Positions 17,477 to 27,857 of a stretch of 64,000 nt of DNA are shown in pieces. The translations under genes were made by a program, and so were the position numbers. This stretch comes from Paenibacillus chibensis (GTDB lineage Bacteria > Bacillota > Bacilli > Paenibacillales > Paenibacillaceae), in assembly GCF_004001045.1 (NCBI RefSeq), contig NZ_BIMK01000003.1, forward strand, positions 1 through 64,000, written 5' to 3'. A model generated the notes under the pieces. It made no database searches, was not told the DNA's origin, and saw nothing but the letters and a program-made list of their open reading frames with translations. The number at the start of each line of letters is the position of its first letter. Positions within the stretch are counted from its first letter, which is position 1.

Positions 17477-17477
<1 letters not shown>
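17043..17477 (-). CDS. sufU: SufU zinc-dependent sulfurtransferase / Fe-S assembly protein
   Basis: Accepts sulfur from the SufS persulfide and passes it to the SufBCD scaffold; the usual partner in Gram-positive bacteria. 144 residues with the three cysteines of the zinc site, Cys38 (NNPTCGD, with Asp40), Cys62 (GEGCSIS) and Cys123 (IKCATL), plus the SufU-type insert before the last Cys that separates it from IscU. The stop is 17 bases ahead of sufB and its start overlaps the sufS stop by one base, so translation is probably coupled. Confidence 0.96.
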
Positions 17478-19986
<2,509 letters not shown>

Positions 19987-20010
19987 TTGGGTGTTCCTCC
20001 TTCCGTTTTT

Positions 20011-20793
20011 TTACGCTTCTTGACCTACAGTCTCGTCTTCAATGCCAAGCTCTTCCTTAACCCAATCGTAACCTTCGGCTTCCAGTCGCTCAGCCAGCTC
20101 AGGACCGCCGGACTTCACGATACGGCCTTGCATCATGACATGGACGAAGTCCGGTTTAACGTAGTTCAGCAGGCGTTGGTAGTGGGTAATGATCAGGAAA
20201 CCGCGATCGTCGCTGCGCATAGCGTTTACGCCGCTTGCTACGATTTTCAGGGCATCGATGTCGAGACCGGAGTCGATTTCGTCCAATACGACGATGCTAG
20301 GCTCGATCATCATCATCTGCAGAATTTCGTTACGCTTCTTCTCACCGCCGGAGAAGCCTTCGTTCAAATAACGATGCGCAAATTCAGGGTTCATGTCGAG
20401 CTCTTTCATTTTTGCTTCCAATTGGCGGATAAAACGGATCAAGGAAATTTCCTGACCTTCTTCGCGGCGGGCGTTGATGGCACTACGCAAAAAGTCGGAA
20501 TTCGTTACGCCTGTGATTTCGCTTGGATACTGCATAGCCAGGAACAGGCCCGCACGAGCGCGCTCGTCAACAGCCATGTCCAATACGTCTTCTCCGTTCA
20601 GCGTTACGCTGCCGTCCGTTACTTCATATTTGGGATGGCCCATAAGCGCCGATGCAAGGGTACTTTTACCGGTTCCGTTAGGTCCCATGATGGCGTGAAT
20701 TTCTCCGCCTTTCATCTCCAGGTTAATGCCTTTGAGAATTTCTTTGCCTTCAATTTCCGCTTTGAGTCCTTCGATCTTAAAGTGAGTAGCCAT
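20011..20793 (-). CDS. sufC: Fe-S cluster assembly ATPase SufC
   Basis: ABC-type ATPase of the SufBC2D scaffold, 260 residues, cytoplasmic and not a transporter subunit. Walker A is MGPNGTGKSTL near residue 37, the signature is FSGGEKKRNE near 148, Walker B is IVVLDEIDSGLD. First gene of sufCDSUB. Its start has a GAGGGAATAACG-type site and the ~75-base leader upstream contains a possible hairpin and an AT-rich promoter region with Fur-like half-sites. Confidence 0.97.
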   Translation of the reverse strand: MATHFKIEGLKAEIEGKEILKGINLEMKGGEIHAIMGPNGTGKSTLASALMGHPKYEVTDGSVTLNGEDVLDMAVDERARAGLFLAMQYPSEITGVTNSDFLRSAINARREEGQEISLIRFIRQLEAKMKELDMNPEFAHRYLNEGFSGGEKKRNEILQMMMIEPSIVVLDEIDSGLDIDALKIVASGVNAMRSDDRGFLIITHYQRLLNYVKPDFVHVMMQGRIVKSGGPELAERLEAEGYDWVKEELGIEDETVGQEA

Positions 20794-20844
20794 ATACGTT
20801 ATTCCCTCCGTTAAATGTTTTACCGAAATCAGAAAGTCTATTTA

Positions 20845-20880
20845 AACAGGGATGACCTACCCTGATTTCAAGCAATCATA
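20845..20880 (-). promoter_or_regulatory. Possible suf promoter -10 and structured 5' leader
   Basis: The minus strand has TATGAT at 20875-20880 with only a weak TTTAGA-like -35. Right after the expected transcript start it reads CAGGG...CCCTG (hairpin) inside AAATCAG...CTGATTT, where the CAG is shared, so two pairings compete. Inferred by eye only. Confidence 0.35.
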
Positions 20881-20925
20881 ATTATCAATTTAAAATAAAT
20901 CTAAATTGATTCTCAGTGATTATCA
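20881..20925 (-). promoter_or_regulatory. Fur-like half-sites upstream of suf
   Basis: The minus strand has TGATAATCACTGAGAATCA (20907-20925), two TGA(T/G)AAT units one helical turn apart, and a third TGATAAT at 20881-20887. This resembles Fur/PerR-family boxes but is not a clean 7-1-7 palindrome. Confidence 0.35.
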
Positions 20926-21501
20926 CTAATTTTATAATAAACTCAGGTTCATATCAACCGCCCGGCCCTGAAAGGTTGAAATAATTACAGAAAGCAGGCT
21001 CAGCTTACGAAAAGCCAAGCCTGCTTCTATATTTGCGTACTTATATTCCCATAACTGCCCATACTTGCTGAAACGGCACCATTCTGGGGATATTTGCGCA
21101 GCATCCGGCACCGGCATTTCTCTGCTCGTCACCGGATGGCTAATCATATCCCAGCGTGCTGATGGCTGCTGAAGCAGCCATTTAAAGGAAGAATCCCGTG
21201 ATGATTTATGCAGCAATCATGGGAATGGATCCTTCATAACCGGCGAAGGCGCTCGGCATAAGGAATGAAACCCGAGTCATAGACTCCATATTCCTTTTAT
21301 GTATCGGAATAATGATGAGGAATGGATCCTTTTTCCTGCTACCGTACATGATGCCGATTCTTGCCTCTGTCTTCTTTTCTTGAGAAGCACCGGTGTCAAA
21401 TCAAGCCTCAAGGAAGGCGCCAAAAGGGTGCTCCGGTGAATTTTTTCGTCCGGGCACCCCAGTGGGGATCCTTTTCAGCTGTCCGGTAAGGATGCAGGTT
21501 C
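20926..21501. other. Non-coding stretch between sufC promoter region and dps
   Basis: No convincing gene on either strand. It holds an AAGCAGGCT/AGCCTGCTT inverted repeat (20992-21026), a 20-bp palindrome ATGGCTGCTGAAGCAGCCAT just before 21184, three scattered GGATCCTT copies (near 21230, 21323, 21475), and the dps terminator at its right end. A 94-codon open frame on the minus strand (20932-21216) crosses the first repeat and has no ribosome site. Confidence 0.55.
21422..21459 (-). terminator. Terminator of dps
   Basis: On the minus strand GGGTGCCCGG pairs with CCGG-A-GCACCC (one bulged A) and is followed by TTTTGG, about 45 bases past the dps stop. Confidence 0.7.
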
Positions 21502-21963
21502 TTATCCGAGATAAGAGCGCAGCATCCACATATGTTTTTCTAGATCGTTTTTAATTTTGATGAACAAGTCGCCTGTCGGATGATCTCCGGCTTCTTCCGC
21601 CAGATGGATACCCTCGTGCATTTCCTCGGAGACGGTGGCGAAGTCCTCGATCAGCGTTTGCACCATTTTGCGTGCATCCTCTTTGCCGGAGGCCTCTTGC
21701 ACCGTTGCAAGCTCCAGGTATTCCTTCATCGTAGCCGCAGGGCTGCCTTTAATGGTCAGCAGGCGCTCAGCTACCTCGTCCATTTTCAGCGTGATGTCAT
21801 TGTAGAGCTCTTCAAATTTTACGTGCAGCGTAAAGAAATGCTCTCCTTTGACATACCAGTGGAAATTATGGATTTTCACATACAAAACGTTCAGGTTTGC
21901 AACCTGTTGGTTCAATATTTGTTCGAGTGTTGCAGTTTTGGATTTGGATGTTGTTTTGGCCAT
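21502..21963 (-). CDS. dps: Dps family DNA-protecting ferritin-like protein
   Basis: Mini-ferritin of 153 residues that oxidises and stores iron with peroxide and protects DNA. The inter-subunit ferroxidase residues are visible as His35 (HNFHWYVKG), Asp62 and Glu66 (KMDEVAERLL). A short Lys/Ser/Thr-rich N-terminal tail (MAKTTSKSKTATL) could bind DNA. The start has AAGGAAGGGA upstream. It is monocistronic, with a possible sigma-B-type promoter and its own terminator. The neighbouring suf operon is also tied to iron and oxidative stress. Confidence 0.95.
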   Translation of the reverse strand: MAKTTSKSKTATLEQILNQQVANLNVLYVKIHNFHWYVKGEHFFTLHVKFEELYNDITLKMDEVAERLLTIKGSPAATMKEYLELATVQEASGKEDARKMVQTLIEDFATVSEEMHEGIHLAEEAGDHPTGDLFIKIKNDLEKHMWMLRSYLG

Positions 21964-22094
21964 GTTTAATCCCTTCCTTTTCGGTAATAGTTAAAGTACG
22001 GCCTGCCGCTGTTTCGTTGGCCGCTCTGTAATATGTGCTGTTTAAATCGCTTCATTCGGCGGCGATTCACCGCCTCAGGGGCTCTGTTTATATT

Positions 22095-22120
22095 TTACCC
22101 TGCATGCACTGGCGCGAAAC
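22095..22120 (-). promoter_or_regulatory. Possible sigma-B-type promoter of dps
   Basis: The minus strand reads GTTTCG (22115-22120), 14 bases, GGGTAA (22095-22100), close to the sigma-B pattern GTTTAA-N12-15-GGGTAT, and lies about 130 bases before dps. No sigB gene is in the window. Confidence 0.35.
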
Positions 22121-22314
22121 AAAAACACGATTTTATCCGGCACCCGAATTCCATCCAATCTGCACAGCCCTGCCGCTGAAATAATAACTGCTGTCCTCCG
22201 GCTACCCGTGCTAACGGATTTTATTTTAGTATTCCATCATCCAGCCCATAACGTCTGTGATAAAATTATCATGATCCAACAGCCTTTACCTTATGCGATG
22301 AATAATTTGCAGCA

Positions 22315-22346
22315 GCAAAAAAACCGGCCCGCAAAGGGTCCGGTTT
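22315..22346 (-). terminator. Terminator of yunC
   Basis: ACCGG-CCC and GGG-CCGGT arms around GCAAA, followed on the minus strand by seven T residues. T-rich DNA also follows on the plus strand. Confidence 0.8.
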
Positions 22347-22402
22347 TTGTTTTTTGTTCTAAAGCAGGTTCAAACATGGGTTTTCAGGCATATAGAACCC
22401 GG

Positions 22403-22705
22403 CTACAGCATCATTAGAAGCGCTTCATGTCCGGCCATACCCGGACTGATGCCAAGGGCGGCCGCTTCCGAGGTAACAGATTCGAGCGGCGCTTCAAGAA
22501 GCTCCTTCAGCGTTTTGACTCCAACCGCCCTGCCTGCAATAATTTTGCGATCGCCCAGGCGTTCATTCAAAAGTCCTACATCGAGTGCCCCGCACATGAT
22601 ATATCCGCGTGCGGTGCTGATCGTCAGCAAGGTCGTTTTTGGCAGCTTAACCTCTACGCCGACCAGAGTGTGTTCTCCTATTGAAATGGGCTCCATCGTC
22701 ACCAT
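22403..22705 (-). CDS. yunC: YunC family protein (DUF1805)
   Basis: Small cytoplasmic protein of 100 residues matching Bacillus YunC / DUF1805, a compact alpha/beta domain of unknown function. The conserved block TTLLTISTARGYIMCGALDVGLLNERL is intact, followed by AGRAVGVKTLKELLEAPL. In Bacillus it lies near yunD; here the YunD-like gene is about 9 kb away. Monocistronic with a strong terminator. I see no catalytic motif. Confidence 0.88.
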   Translation of the reverse strand: MVTMEPISIGEHTLVGVEVKLPKTTLLTISTARGYIMCGALDVGLLNERLGDRKIIAGRAVGVKTLKELLEAPLESVTSEAAALGISPGMAGHEALLMML

Positions 22706-22918
22706 GGGCTCTCACCTCCCTCTTTGGATAAAGTGATCAACATATGTGTATGCTCAGGATTATCACGATGTGTATCTAATGGAGGATAAAACCTGATTTC
22801 CGTCTAGGAAGAAAGGTATGCCTCACTCCGACATTAGGACTACCCAGTCTTACGTGTTCATGATATGATTTAAACAGTTCAAGACTTATTTTTGCACTTG
22901 GTATAGGCTGGGGGATTT

Positions 22919-23455
22919 ATGGAAAACAAACAATGCATTGAAGATTCAGGATATTTGTTTAATGTGGATATTCTGATCAAAAGCCGCTCGAACGCGCTAG
23001 CTTTGCAGGCTATGATTGAACTGCTGAACAACAGTGACAACATCGCAGATTTTCGGATCAAATCCGGAATGGAACTCGGACATCTGATCGAGTCCATGCT
23101 TCAAGACAAACGGAAATCACTACTTAACAAATCGGGTGCTGCAGCGGCAACGCCTTTGCCTGACAACCGCACCAAACCGAAGGCAAAGACCGAGCCACCG
23201 GCCAAAAAACCCAGCTCCCCCGCTGATCACAAGATAAACGGCTCAGAATACAGCTCTCAACTGCATGAATGGATTATGGAATGCATTCAAGACAACAGGC
23301 TGATCCGGCTGACCGCGAACCGCGGCGGACAACCGTCCAGCATGCCCTGCCGCATTTTGAACTTTGACGAGGCCAATCAGCTGCTGAACGTGTATCATGT
23401 AGATGAAAAGCAGGTATATGCATTTAAGCTTAATGAAATCATTGAGGTCGTCTAA
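22919..23455 (+). CDS. Hypothetical protein with helical N-domain, Lys/Pro linker and possible WYL-like C-domain
   Basis: Not recognised as a named family. The 178 residues fall into three parts: residues 1-65 predicted helical; a linker of about 45 residues rich in Lys, Pro and Ala (TKPKAKTEPPAKKPSSPAD); and a C-terminal ~60 residues, from LHEWIMECIQDNRLIRLTAN to the end. This last part has the order of a WYL-type small beta-barrel: a helix, a strand LIRLTANRGG, a strand PCRILNFDE, LLNVYHVDEKQVYAFKLNEI. If so it would sense a ligand or nucleic acid without an attached HTH. GGGGG precedes the ATG by 5 bases. It stands alone and ends at a bidirectional terminator. Confidence 0.75.
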   Translation: MENKQCIEDSGYLFNVDILIKSRSNALALQAMIELLNNSDNIADFRIKSGMELGHLIESMLQDKRKSLLNKSGAAAATPLPDNRTKPKAKTEPPAKKPSSPADHKINGSEYSSQLHEWIMECIQDNRLIRLTANRGGQPSSMPCRILNFDEANQLLNVYHVDEKQVYAFKLNEIIEVV

Positions 23456-23463
23456 CTTACATT

Positions 23464-23504
23464 AAAGCCCTTGCCGTCCATATCGGACAGACAAGGGCTT
23501 TTTT
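23464..23504. terminator. Bidirectional terminator
   Basis: AAAGCCCTTG (23464-23473) pairs with CAAGGGCTTT (23492-23501); T-run on the plus strand, and AAA on the other side for the convergent DUF423 gene. Confidence 0.88.
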
Positions 23505-23508
23505 ACGT

Positions 23509-23889
23509 TTATTTTTTCTTGTTCGAAACCGCCTCGGCCATGAGGCAGATCCAGCCGATGATGAAAGCGACGCCGCCAAACGGGGTAATAATGCCCAAAG
23601 GCTTGATTCCCGTAATCGCGATCAGGTACAAGCTTCCCGAGAACAGGATGATGCCGATAAACAAAAGCCATCCCGCCCAGGCCAGCTTGCGCGATTCCCC
23701 CCAGAAACCGGCTGCGACCGCAATGAGTATAATTCCGAGTGCATGCACCATATGGTACTGGACTCCGGTTTCATATACTTTCATTGCAGACTCGCCGACT
23801 ATAGGCTCAAGCAAATGGGCTCCAAAGGCACCGATGACTACCGAAAGCATCGCCATCAGCGCGCCGATAAACATGAATTTACGCTGCAA
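23509..23889 (-). CDS. DUF423 family membrane protein (YwdK-like)
   Basis: Four-helix inner-membrane protein of 126 residues. The DUF423 signature is at the N-terminus (IGALMAMLSVVIGAFGAHLLEP) followed by YHMVHALGIILIAV and PFGGVAFIIGWICL. The TTG at 23889 is favoured because AAGGAGTTGGAGAG precedes it and the protein then matches the usual family start; the ATG at 23934 has no site and would add 15 untypical residues. Function of the family is not known to me. Confidence 0.85.
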   Translation of the reverse strand: MQRKFMFIGALMAMLSVVIGAFGAHLLEPIVGESAMKVYETGVQYHMVHALGIILIAVAAGFWGESRKLAWAGWLLFIGIILFSGSLYLIAITGIKPLGIITPFGGVAFIIGWICLMAEAVSNKKK

Positions 23890-24081
23890 AACTCTCCAAC
23901 TCCTTGTCCGATGAAATGATAAGCAATCTGTCATTCATATTACCCTATACAGTATATCATTTTCCACCGTGAACGCTCTGTGAACGCTTTATGAAGCGCT
24001 AAACCCGGCTTGATTTTTGGCTCATTATATGGAAGAGTAATAACCATACATATTTTATTTTGGTAAGGAGAGACATGAACC

Positions 24082-24465
24082 ATGGAATCACAGCAGCCTC
24101 CCCAGCACCCGCCGCAGTTGAAACGACACTCCGGTCCCGGGATTGCTTCATTTATTATCAGTCTTATATCGATGCTGGCTTATATCGTAAGCGTAGGTGC
24201 CATGGGAGCTATTTTTTCATCGAGCCTGAACGGAGAAGGCCTATCCTGGTCTGACAGCTCCACGACGGGCGTGACGGTCATCACGATTATTCTGATCGGA
24301 CTGTTCGCAGCGAATCTAATTGGCATTGTTTTGGGTATTGTCGGTCTCGTTCTCCGCAACCGCAAAAAAATCTTCGCCATTCTGGGACTGTCTTTGAATA
24401 CAATCATCATTTTAAGTTTTGGCCTGATGTTTGTCATTCTGATGCTTCGGGCCGGAAGGGGATAA
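24082..24465 (+). CDS. DUF4190-like small membrane protein
   Basis: A 127-residue protein with a Pro/Gln-rich cytoplasmic start (MESQQPPQHPPQLKRHSGPG) and three predicted transmembrane segments. The pattern PGIASFIISLISML at the first helix and ANLIGIVLGIVGLVLRNRKKIFAILGLSLN at the third fits DUF4190-type proteins that are common and uncharacterised in Bacillota. AAGGAGAG lies 9 bases before the ATG. It ends 3 bases before the first degV gene, so the two are probably one transcript. Confidence 0.75.
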   Translation: MESQQPPQHPPQLKRHSGPGIASFIISLISMLAYIVSVGAMGAIFSSSLNGEGLSWSDSSTTGVTVITIILIGLFAANLIGIVLGIVGLVLRNRKKIFAILGLSLNTIIILSFGLMFVILMLRAGRG

Positions 24466-24468
24466 ATC

Positions 24469-25320
24469 ATGTCACAAGTTAAAATTTTTGCCGACAGCAC
24501 CTGCGATCTGCCACGGGAGTGGCTGCAAAAATACGATATCGGCTTGATTCCCTTATATGTAACGTTCGGAGATCAGACTTTCAAGGATGGGGTGGACATC
24601 ACGACCCAGCAGCTTTACGCGAAGGTGAGCGAGACAGGCAGCCTGCCCAAAACGGCTGCGCCTTCACCGGCGGACTTCATTCAGGCTTTCTCCCCATCTA
24701 TAGAAGAAGGTCGGGAGATCGTTTATATCAGCCTCTCGTCGGAGCTTTCCTCCACGTATCAAAATGCCGTCATTGCAGCGGATGAGTTCCCGGAGGGGAA
24801 AGTCACGGTCATCGATTCGCTGAACCTGTCCACAGGCATCGGACTCCAGGTCATGAAAGCGGTCAAAGCCGCCGAGCAGGGCAAGACGCCTGGTGAGATC
24901 GCTGAGATCATTGCGAGGGTCAAGCCTCGCGTCGAAACGGAATTCGTAATCGATTCCCTTGACTATCTGTATAAAGGCGGCCGCTGCTCCGGCATGCAGA
25001 ACCTCGTCGGCAGCCTTCTTAAAATCCGGCCGGTCATCAAAGTGATCGACGGCAAAATGACCCCGGCGTACAAGGTCCGCGGCAAGCGGGAGAAGGCTCT
25101 GGAGCAAATGCTGAGCAACGCTCTGGAGCAGCGGGATCACATGGACAATGATTTGATCTTTGTGACCCATTCCCTGGCGGAAGAGGACGCGCTGGAGCTG
25201 AAACGCATTCTTGAAGAAAAGACCGATGCACGCGAGGTTGCCGTATCCGATGCCGGCTGCGTCATCTCCTCCCACTGCGGAGCGAAAACAATCGGTATAT
25301 TGTACGTGAAAAAGGAGTAG
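24469..25320 (+). CDS. DegV family fatty-acid-binding protein (copy 1)
   Basis: DegV/FakB-type protein of 283 residues. Such proteins hold a fatty acid and present it to the FakA kinase in Gram-positive bacteria. The family blocks are present: KIFADSTCDLP at the N-terminus, KTAAPSPADF near 66, YISLSSELSSTYQNA near 88, KGGRCSGMQNLVGSLLKIRPVI near 170, and the C-terminal GCVISSHCGAKTIGI. A GGAAGGGGA site precedes the ATG. It lies directly behind the DUF4190-like gene and is followed by a close paralogue of identical length. No fakA gene is in the window. Confidence 0.93.
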   Translation: MSQVKIFADSTCDLPREWLQKYDIGLIPLYVTFGDQTFKDGVDITTQQLYAKVSETGSLPKTAAPSPADFIQAFSPSIEEGREIVYISLSSELSSTYQNAVIAADEFPEGKVTVIDSLNLSTGIGLQVMKAVKAAEQGKTPGEIAEIIARVKPRVETEFVIDSLDYLYKGGRCSGMQNLVGSLLKIRPVIKVIDGKMTPAYKVRGKREKALEQMLSNALEQRDHMDNDLIFVTHSLAEEDALELKRILEEKTDAREVAVSDAGCVISSHCGAKTIGILYVKKE

Positions 25321-25348
25321 CATTCCTGTCCATAAGCCCCAATGACAT

Positions 25349-25405
25349 CAGCCCGTTAGAAGCCATCCTCCAGTATCCTGTGAGAAGGCTTCCTGCGGGC
25401 TGTTT
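25349..25405 (+). terminator. Possible terminator between the two degV genes
   Basis: CAGCCCG (25349-25355) pairs with CGGGCTG (25396-25402), with an inner GAAGCC/GGCTTC pairing, followed by only TTTG. The 305-base gap 25321-25625 holds nothing else recognisable except AT-rich DNA before the second gene that may contain its promoter. Confidence 0.45.
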
Positions 25406-25625
25406 GACATGCTCCCTCGCAAGCTCCAACGTCTGTCGGACAGGGACGGACGCTTTTGGGGATCCGCTGAACGATCCCCGCAGGCAAGATCTGTTGAATC
25501 ATTGGCAGCAGGCAGCATTCCCCTCGTTCTTACCCGCTTGTCAGAACGTCAAATATCCATTAAAGTTATATCCAATCAGAATTTCTGATACCGTTGAAAG
25601 AAGCATATTTTTAAGGGAGATGTTC

Positions 25626-26477
25626 ATGCCAAATCTTAAAATTTTTACGGACAGCACCAGCGACCTGCCGAAAGTGTGGGTGGAACAGCATGATATCGGG
25701 ATCATTCCGCTATATGTCGTATTTGGGGACGAGGAGTTGCGCGACGGGGTCGATATTACACCGGCCGAGCTGTACGAGCGGGTAGCCCGGAACGGGAACC
25801 TGCCGAAGACCGCCGCCCCCTCCCCTGCGGATTTCATGTCTGCATTCGAACCATACGTCAATCAGGGGGATGCGATCCTGTACATCAGCCTCTCCTCCGA
25901 GCTTTCCGCCACCTATCAGAATGCGCTCATTGCTGCGGCCGAATATCCGGATGCCTCCATTCGCGTCGTCGATTCCCGTAACCTCTCCAGCGCCATAGGC
26001 CTGCTTGTGATGAAGGCCGTGCATGCCGCCGCGGAAGGCAAGAGCCTCGATGAAATCGTTCGGATGCTCGAAGCGGTGCGCCCGGAGATCGAAACCGAGT
26101 TCGTGATCGATACCCTCGAATACCTCTATAAAGGCGGCCGCTGTTCCGGCGTTCAAAACCTGCTCGGAAGTCTTCTGAATATCCGTCCGGTCATCAAGGT
26201 CATCGACGGCAAGATGACGCCTGCGTATAAGGTCAGAGGCAAAAAAGAAAAGGCCATGAATCAAATGCTCCAGAATGCTTTGGAGAAAAACGACCGGATG
26301 GACAATGATCTCATCCTCGTCGTCCATTCCTTCGCCGAGGAAGAAGCCCGATATCTCCAGCGGGTGCTTCAGGAAAAGACCCGGGCCCGCGAAGTAGCGA
26401 TATCTACCGCCGGCTGCGTCATTTCCAGTCACTGCGGTCCGAAGACGATCGGAATTATGTACAGCAAAAAGGTGTAA
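25626..26477 (+). CDS. DegV family fatty-acid-binding protein (copy 2)
   Basis: Second DegV/FakB-type protein, again 283 residues and plainly a tandem paralogue of 24469-25320; the two align without gaps and share long blocks such as VIKVIDGKMTPAYKVRGK. Differences cluster in regions lining the expected lipid pocket (for example IHAAAEGKSLDEIVRMLEAV against VKAAEQGKTPGEIAEIIARV), so a different acyl-chain preference is possible. The ATG at 25626 has AAGGGAGA upstream; the frame is open 82 codons further but lacks homology. Ends at a bidirectional terminator. Confidence 0.93.
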   Translation: MPNLKIFTDSTSDLPKVWVEQHDIGIIPLYVVFGDEELRDGVDITPAELYERVARNGNLPKTAAPSPADFMSAFEPYVNQGDAILYISLSSELSATYQNALIAAAEYPDASIRVVDSRNLSSAIGLLVMKAVHAAAEGKSLDEIVRMLEAVRPEIETEFVIDTLEYLYKGGRCSGVQNLLGSLLNIRPVIKVIDGKMTPAYKVRGKKEKAMNQMLQNALEKNDRMDNDLILVVHSFAEEEARYLQRVLQEKTRAREVAISTAGCVISSHCGPKTIGIMYSKKV

Positions 26478-26540
26478 CGCGATTATCGCTGCAATTCATT
26501 CCGTCATACTGAGGTCTCTATATGGAGCTCATCATATATG

Positions 26541-26576
26541 CAACAAAAACAAGGACAGCCCTTAGGGCTGTCCTTG
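26541..26576. terminator. Bidirectional terminator
   Basis: CAAGGACAGCCC (26550-26561) pairs perfectly with GGGCTGTCCTTG (26565-26576). The minus strand continues TTTTTGTTG; the plus strand continues with a weaker T-rich stretch. Confidence 0.88.
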
Positions 26577-26581
26577 CTGCT

Positions 26582-27739
26582 TTATTTCTTCTTACCCGGA
26601 TCGATGTCCTTCGGATTCAGACCAGCCCAAATGTTCGGAATGTTCACGTCCTCAGGATGCTCAAAAACGAGAAATGCCGTCGGCAGATAACGCTCGCCAT
26701 ACTCGGAGGAAGGCTTATTCACGATTTCATTATCCTTGACCAGCACGGTCGACGATCCTCCATCCAGATTGGCAGCGATCACCGCGCCATGCTTCAGCAT
26801 GATTTGCTGCACATCATACAGGTTCGCACCGATGCTGTACGTCGGCTGCCGGCCGTCAATCACCACAAAAATGATCGCGCCGTCCGCCCGTTGTCCCATC
26901 GCCGTACGCGGGGCGATGCCCCAGCCCTCTTTGGCATTCTTGATCAGGCCTTTGCCATTGACGATGATACGCGGCTGAAACGTAACGGCTTCCTGAACGC
27001 CCATGTTGCTAAGTTCCTTCAGTGAATAGTTACCGGCGATCATTTTACCGGTCTTGTCGATGCCAACCACCTGCGTGGAGGAAGCGCCGGCCAAGCCGTT
27101 ATAATACAGCTTGCCTTGGGAAATGACGATGCCGATCGGCTTAAAGCCGTTCCCCTTCCAGTTCGGATCGGCAAAACCGCCGGCGTTGACGCCGGCGATA
27201 GCCCCCGTCCGCTTGACCATACTGGAGACTTTCTCGCCCTTGCCCCGCGCCTGCGGAACACCTAAGCGGATTTTGGTCGGATCATTAACAGTCATGACAT
27301 AACCATGGTAGCCCGTGCCCGAAATCTCTTCCACTTCCACTAGCGGCTTCTTCTCGTTCTCTTGGCCGGCCGACGTCTGCTGCGGAGCCGGAAGGTGAAT
27401 CTGATGATTATCCTTTTCCACTCCCATGGACTCAAATCGGTTGTTGTAATCTGCCACCCTCTTGTCGAGCTCAGCCTGACCAATGATGTATTTCGCAAGA
27501 TAACGGTGCTGCGTCGTAATCAGCGTGTCCGCCACCAGGAAACGGTATTCATTGCCCCACGGCGTCAGGAAAAACCAGCCCGCCCCCAGCATCACCAGGA
27601 TCAGCAAGGTCCAGAACACGCGCGACATAAACCGAATGAAGCCTGATTTACGTTTTTTGCGCTTTTTCTTATATTTGACGGCTTGATTTTGTTGTTGCTG
27701 CCTTACCGTGGATCTTTTTGGCAGTGAAGCTTGGTCCAT
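26582..27739 (-). CDS. Membrane-anchored phosphodiester glycosidase (NAGPA domain)
   Basis: A 385-residue type II membrane protein: a basic cytoplasmic tail (residues 1-38 with KYKKKRKKRKSG), one transmembrane helix (about 39-60), then an extracytoplasmic NAGPA/DUF2233 domain from about 140. Family marks are GAIAGVNAGGFADP, APRTAMGQRADG, VVIDGRQP and the late NLDGGSSTVLV. NAGPA enzymes remove sugars linked by phosphodiester; in bacteria a role in wall teichoic acid or other phosphoglycan trimming is likely. It stands alone, with a shared terminator. The exact substrate cannot be told. Confidence 0.88.
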   Translation of the reverse strand: MDQASLPKRSTVRQQQQNQAVKYKKKRKKRKSGFIRFMSRVFWTLLILVMLGAGWFFLTPWGNEYRFLVADTLITTQHRYLAKYIIGQAELDKRVADYNNRFESMGVEKDNHQIHLPAPQQTSAGQENEKKPLVEVEEISGTGYHGYVMTVNDPTKIRLGVPQARGKGEKVSSMVKRTGAIAGVNAGGFADPNWKGNGFKPIGIVISQGKLYYNGLAGASSTQVVGIDKTGKMIAGNYSLKELSNMGVQEAVTFQPRIIVNGKGLIKNAKEGWGIAPRTAMGQRADGAIIFVVIDGRQPTYSIGANLYDVQQIMLKHGAVIAANLDGGSSTVLVKDNEIVNKPSSEYGERYLPTAFLVFEHPEDVNIPNIWAGLNPKDIDPGKKK

Positions 27740-27857
27740 CGTCCGTTTCCCCCATGTCTGTCAAAATCCTAGCGTGAATTGCTTTCGTAGAATAGACGTT
27801 TTACAGGAATTAAATGTTTCAAATTTCCAGATAAAAAGACAAATCAAGCGATTCAAC

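Noticed and set aside
20932-21216. 94-codon minus-strand open frame in the suf-dps gap
   Set aside because: No ribosome site, crosses an inverted repeat, no recognisable domain.
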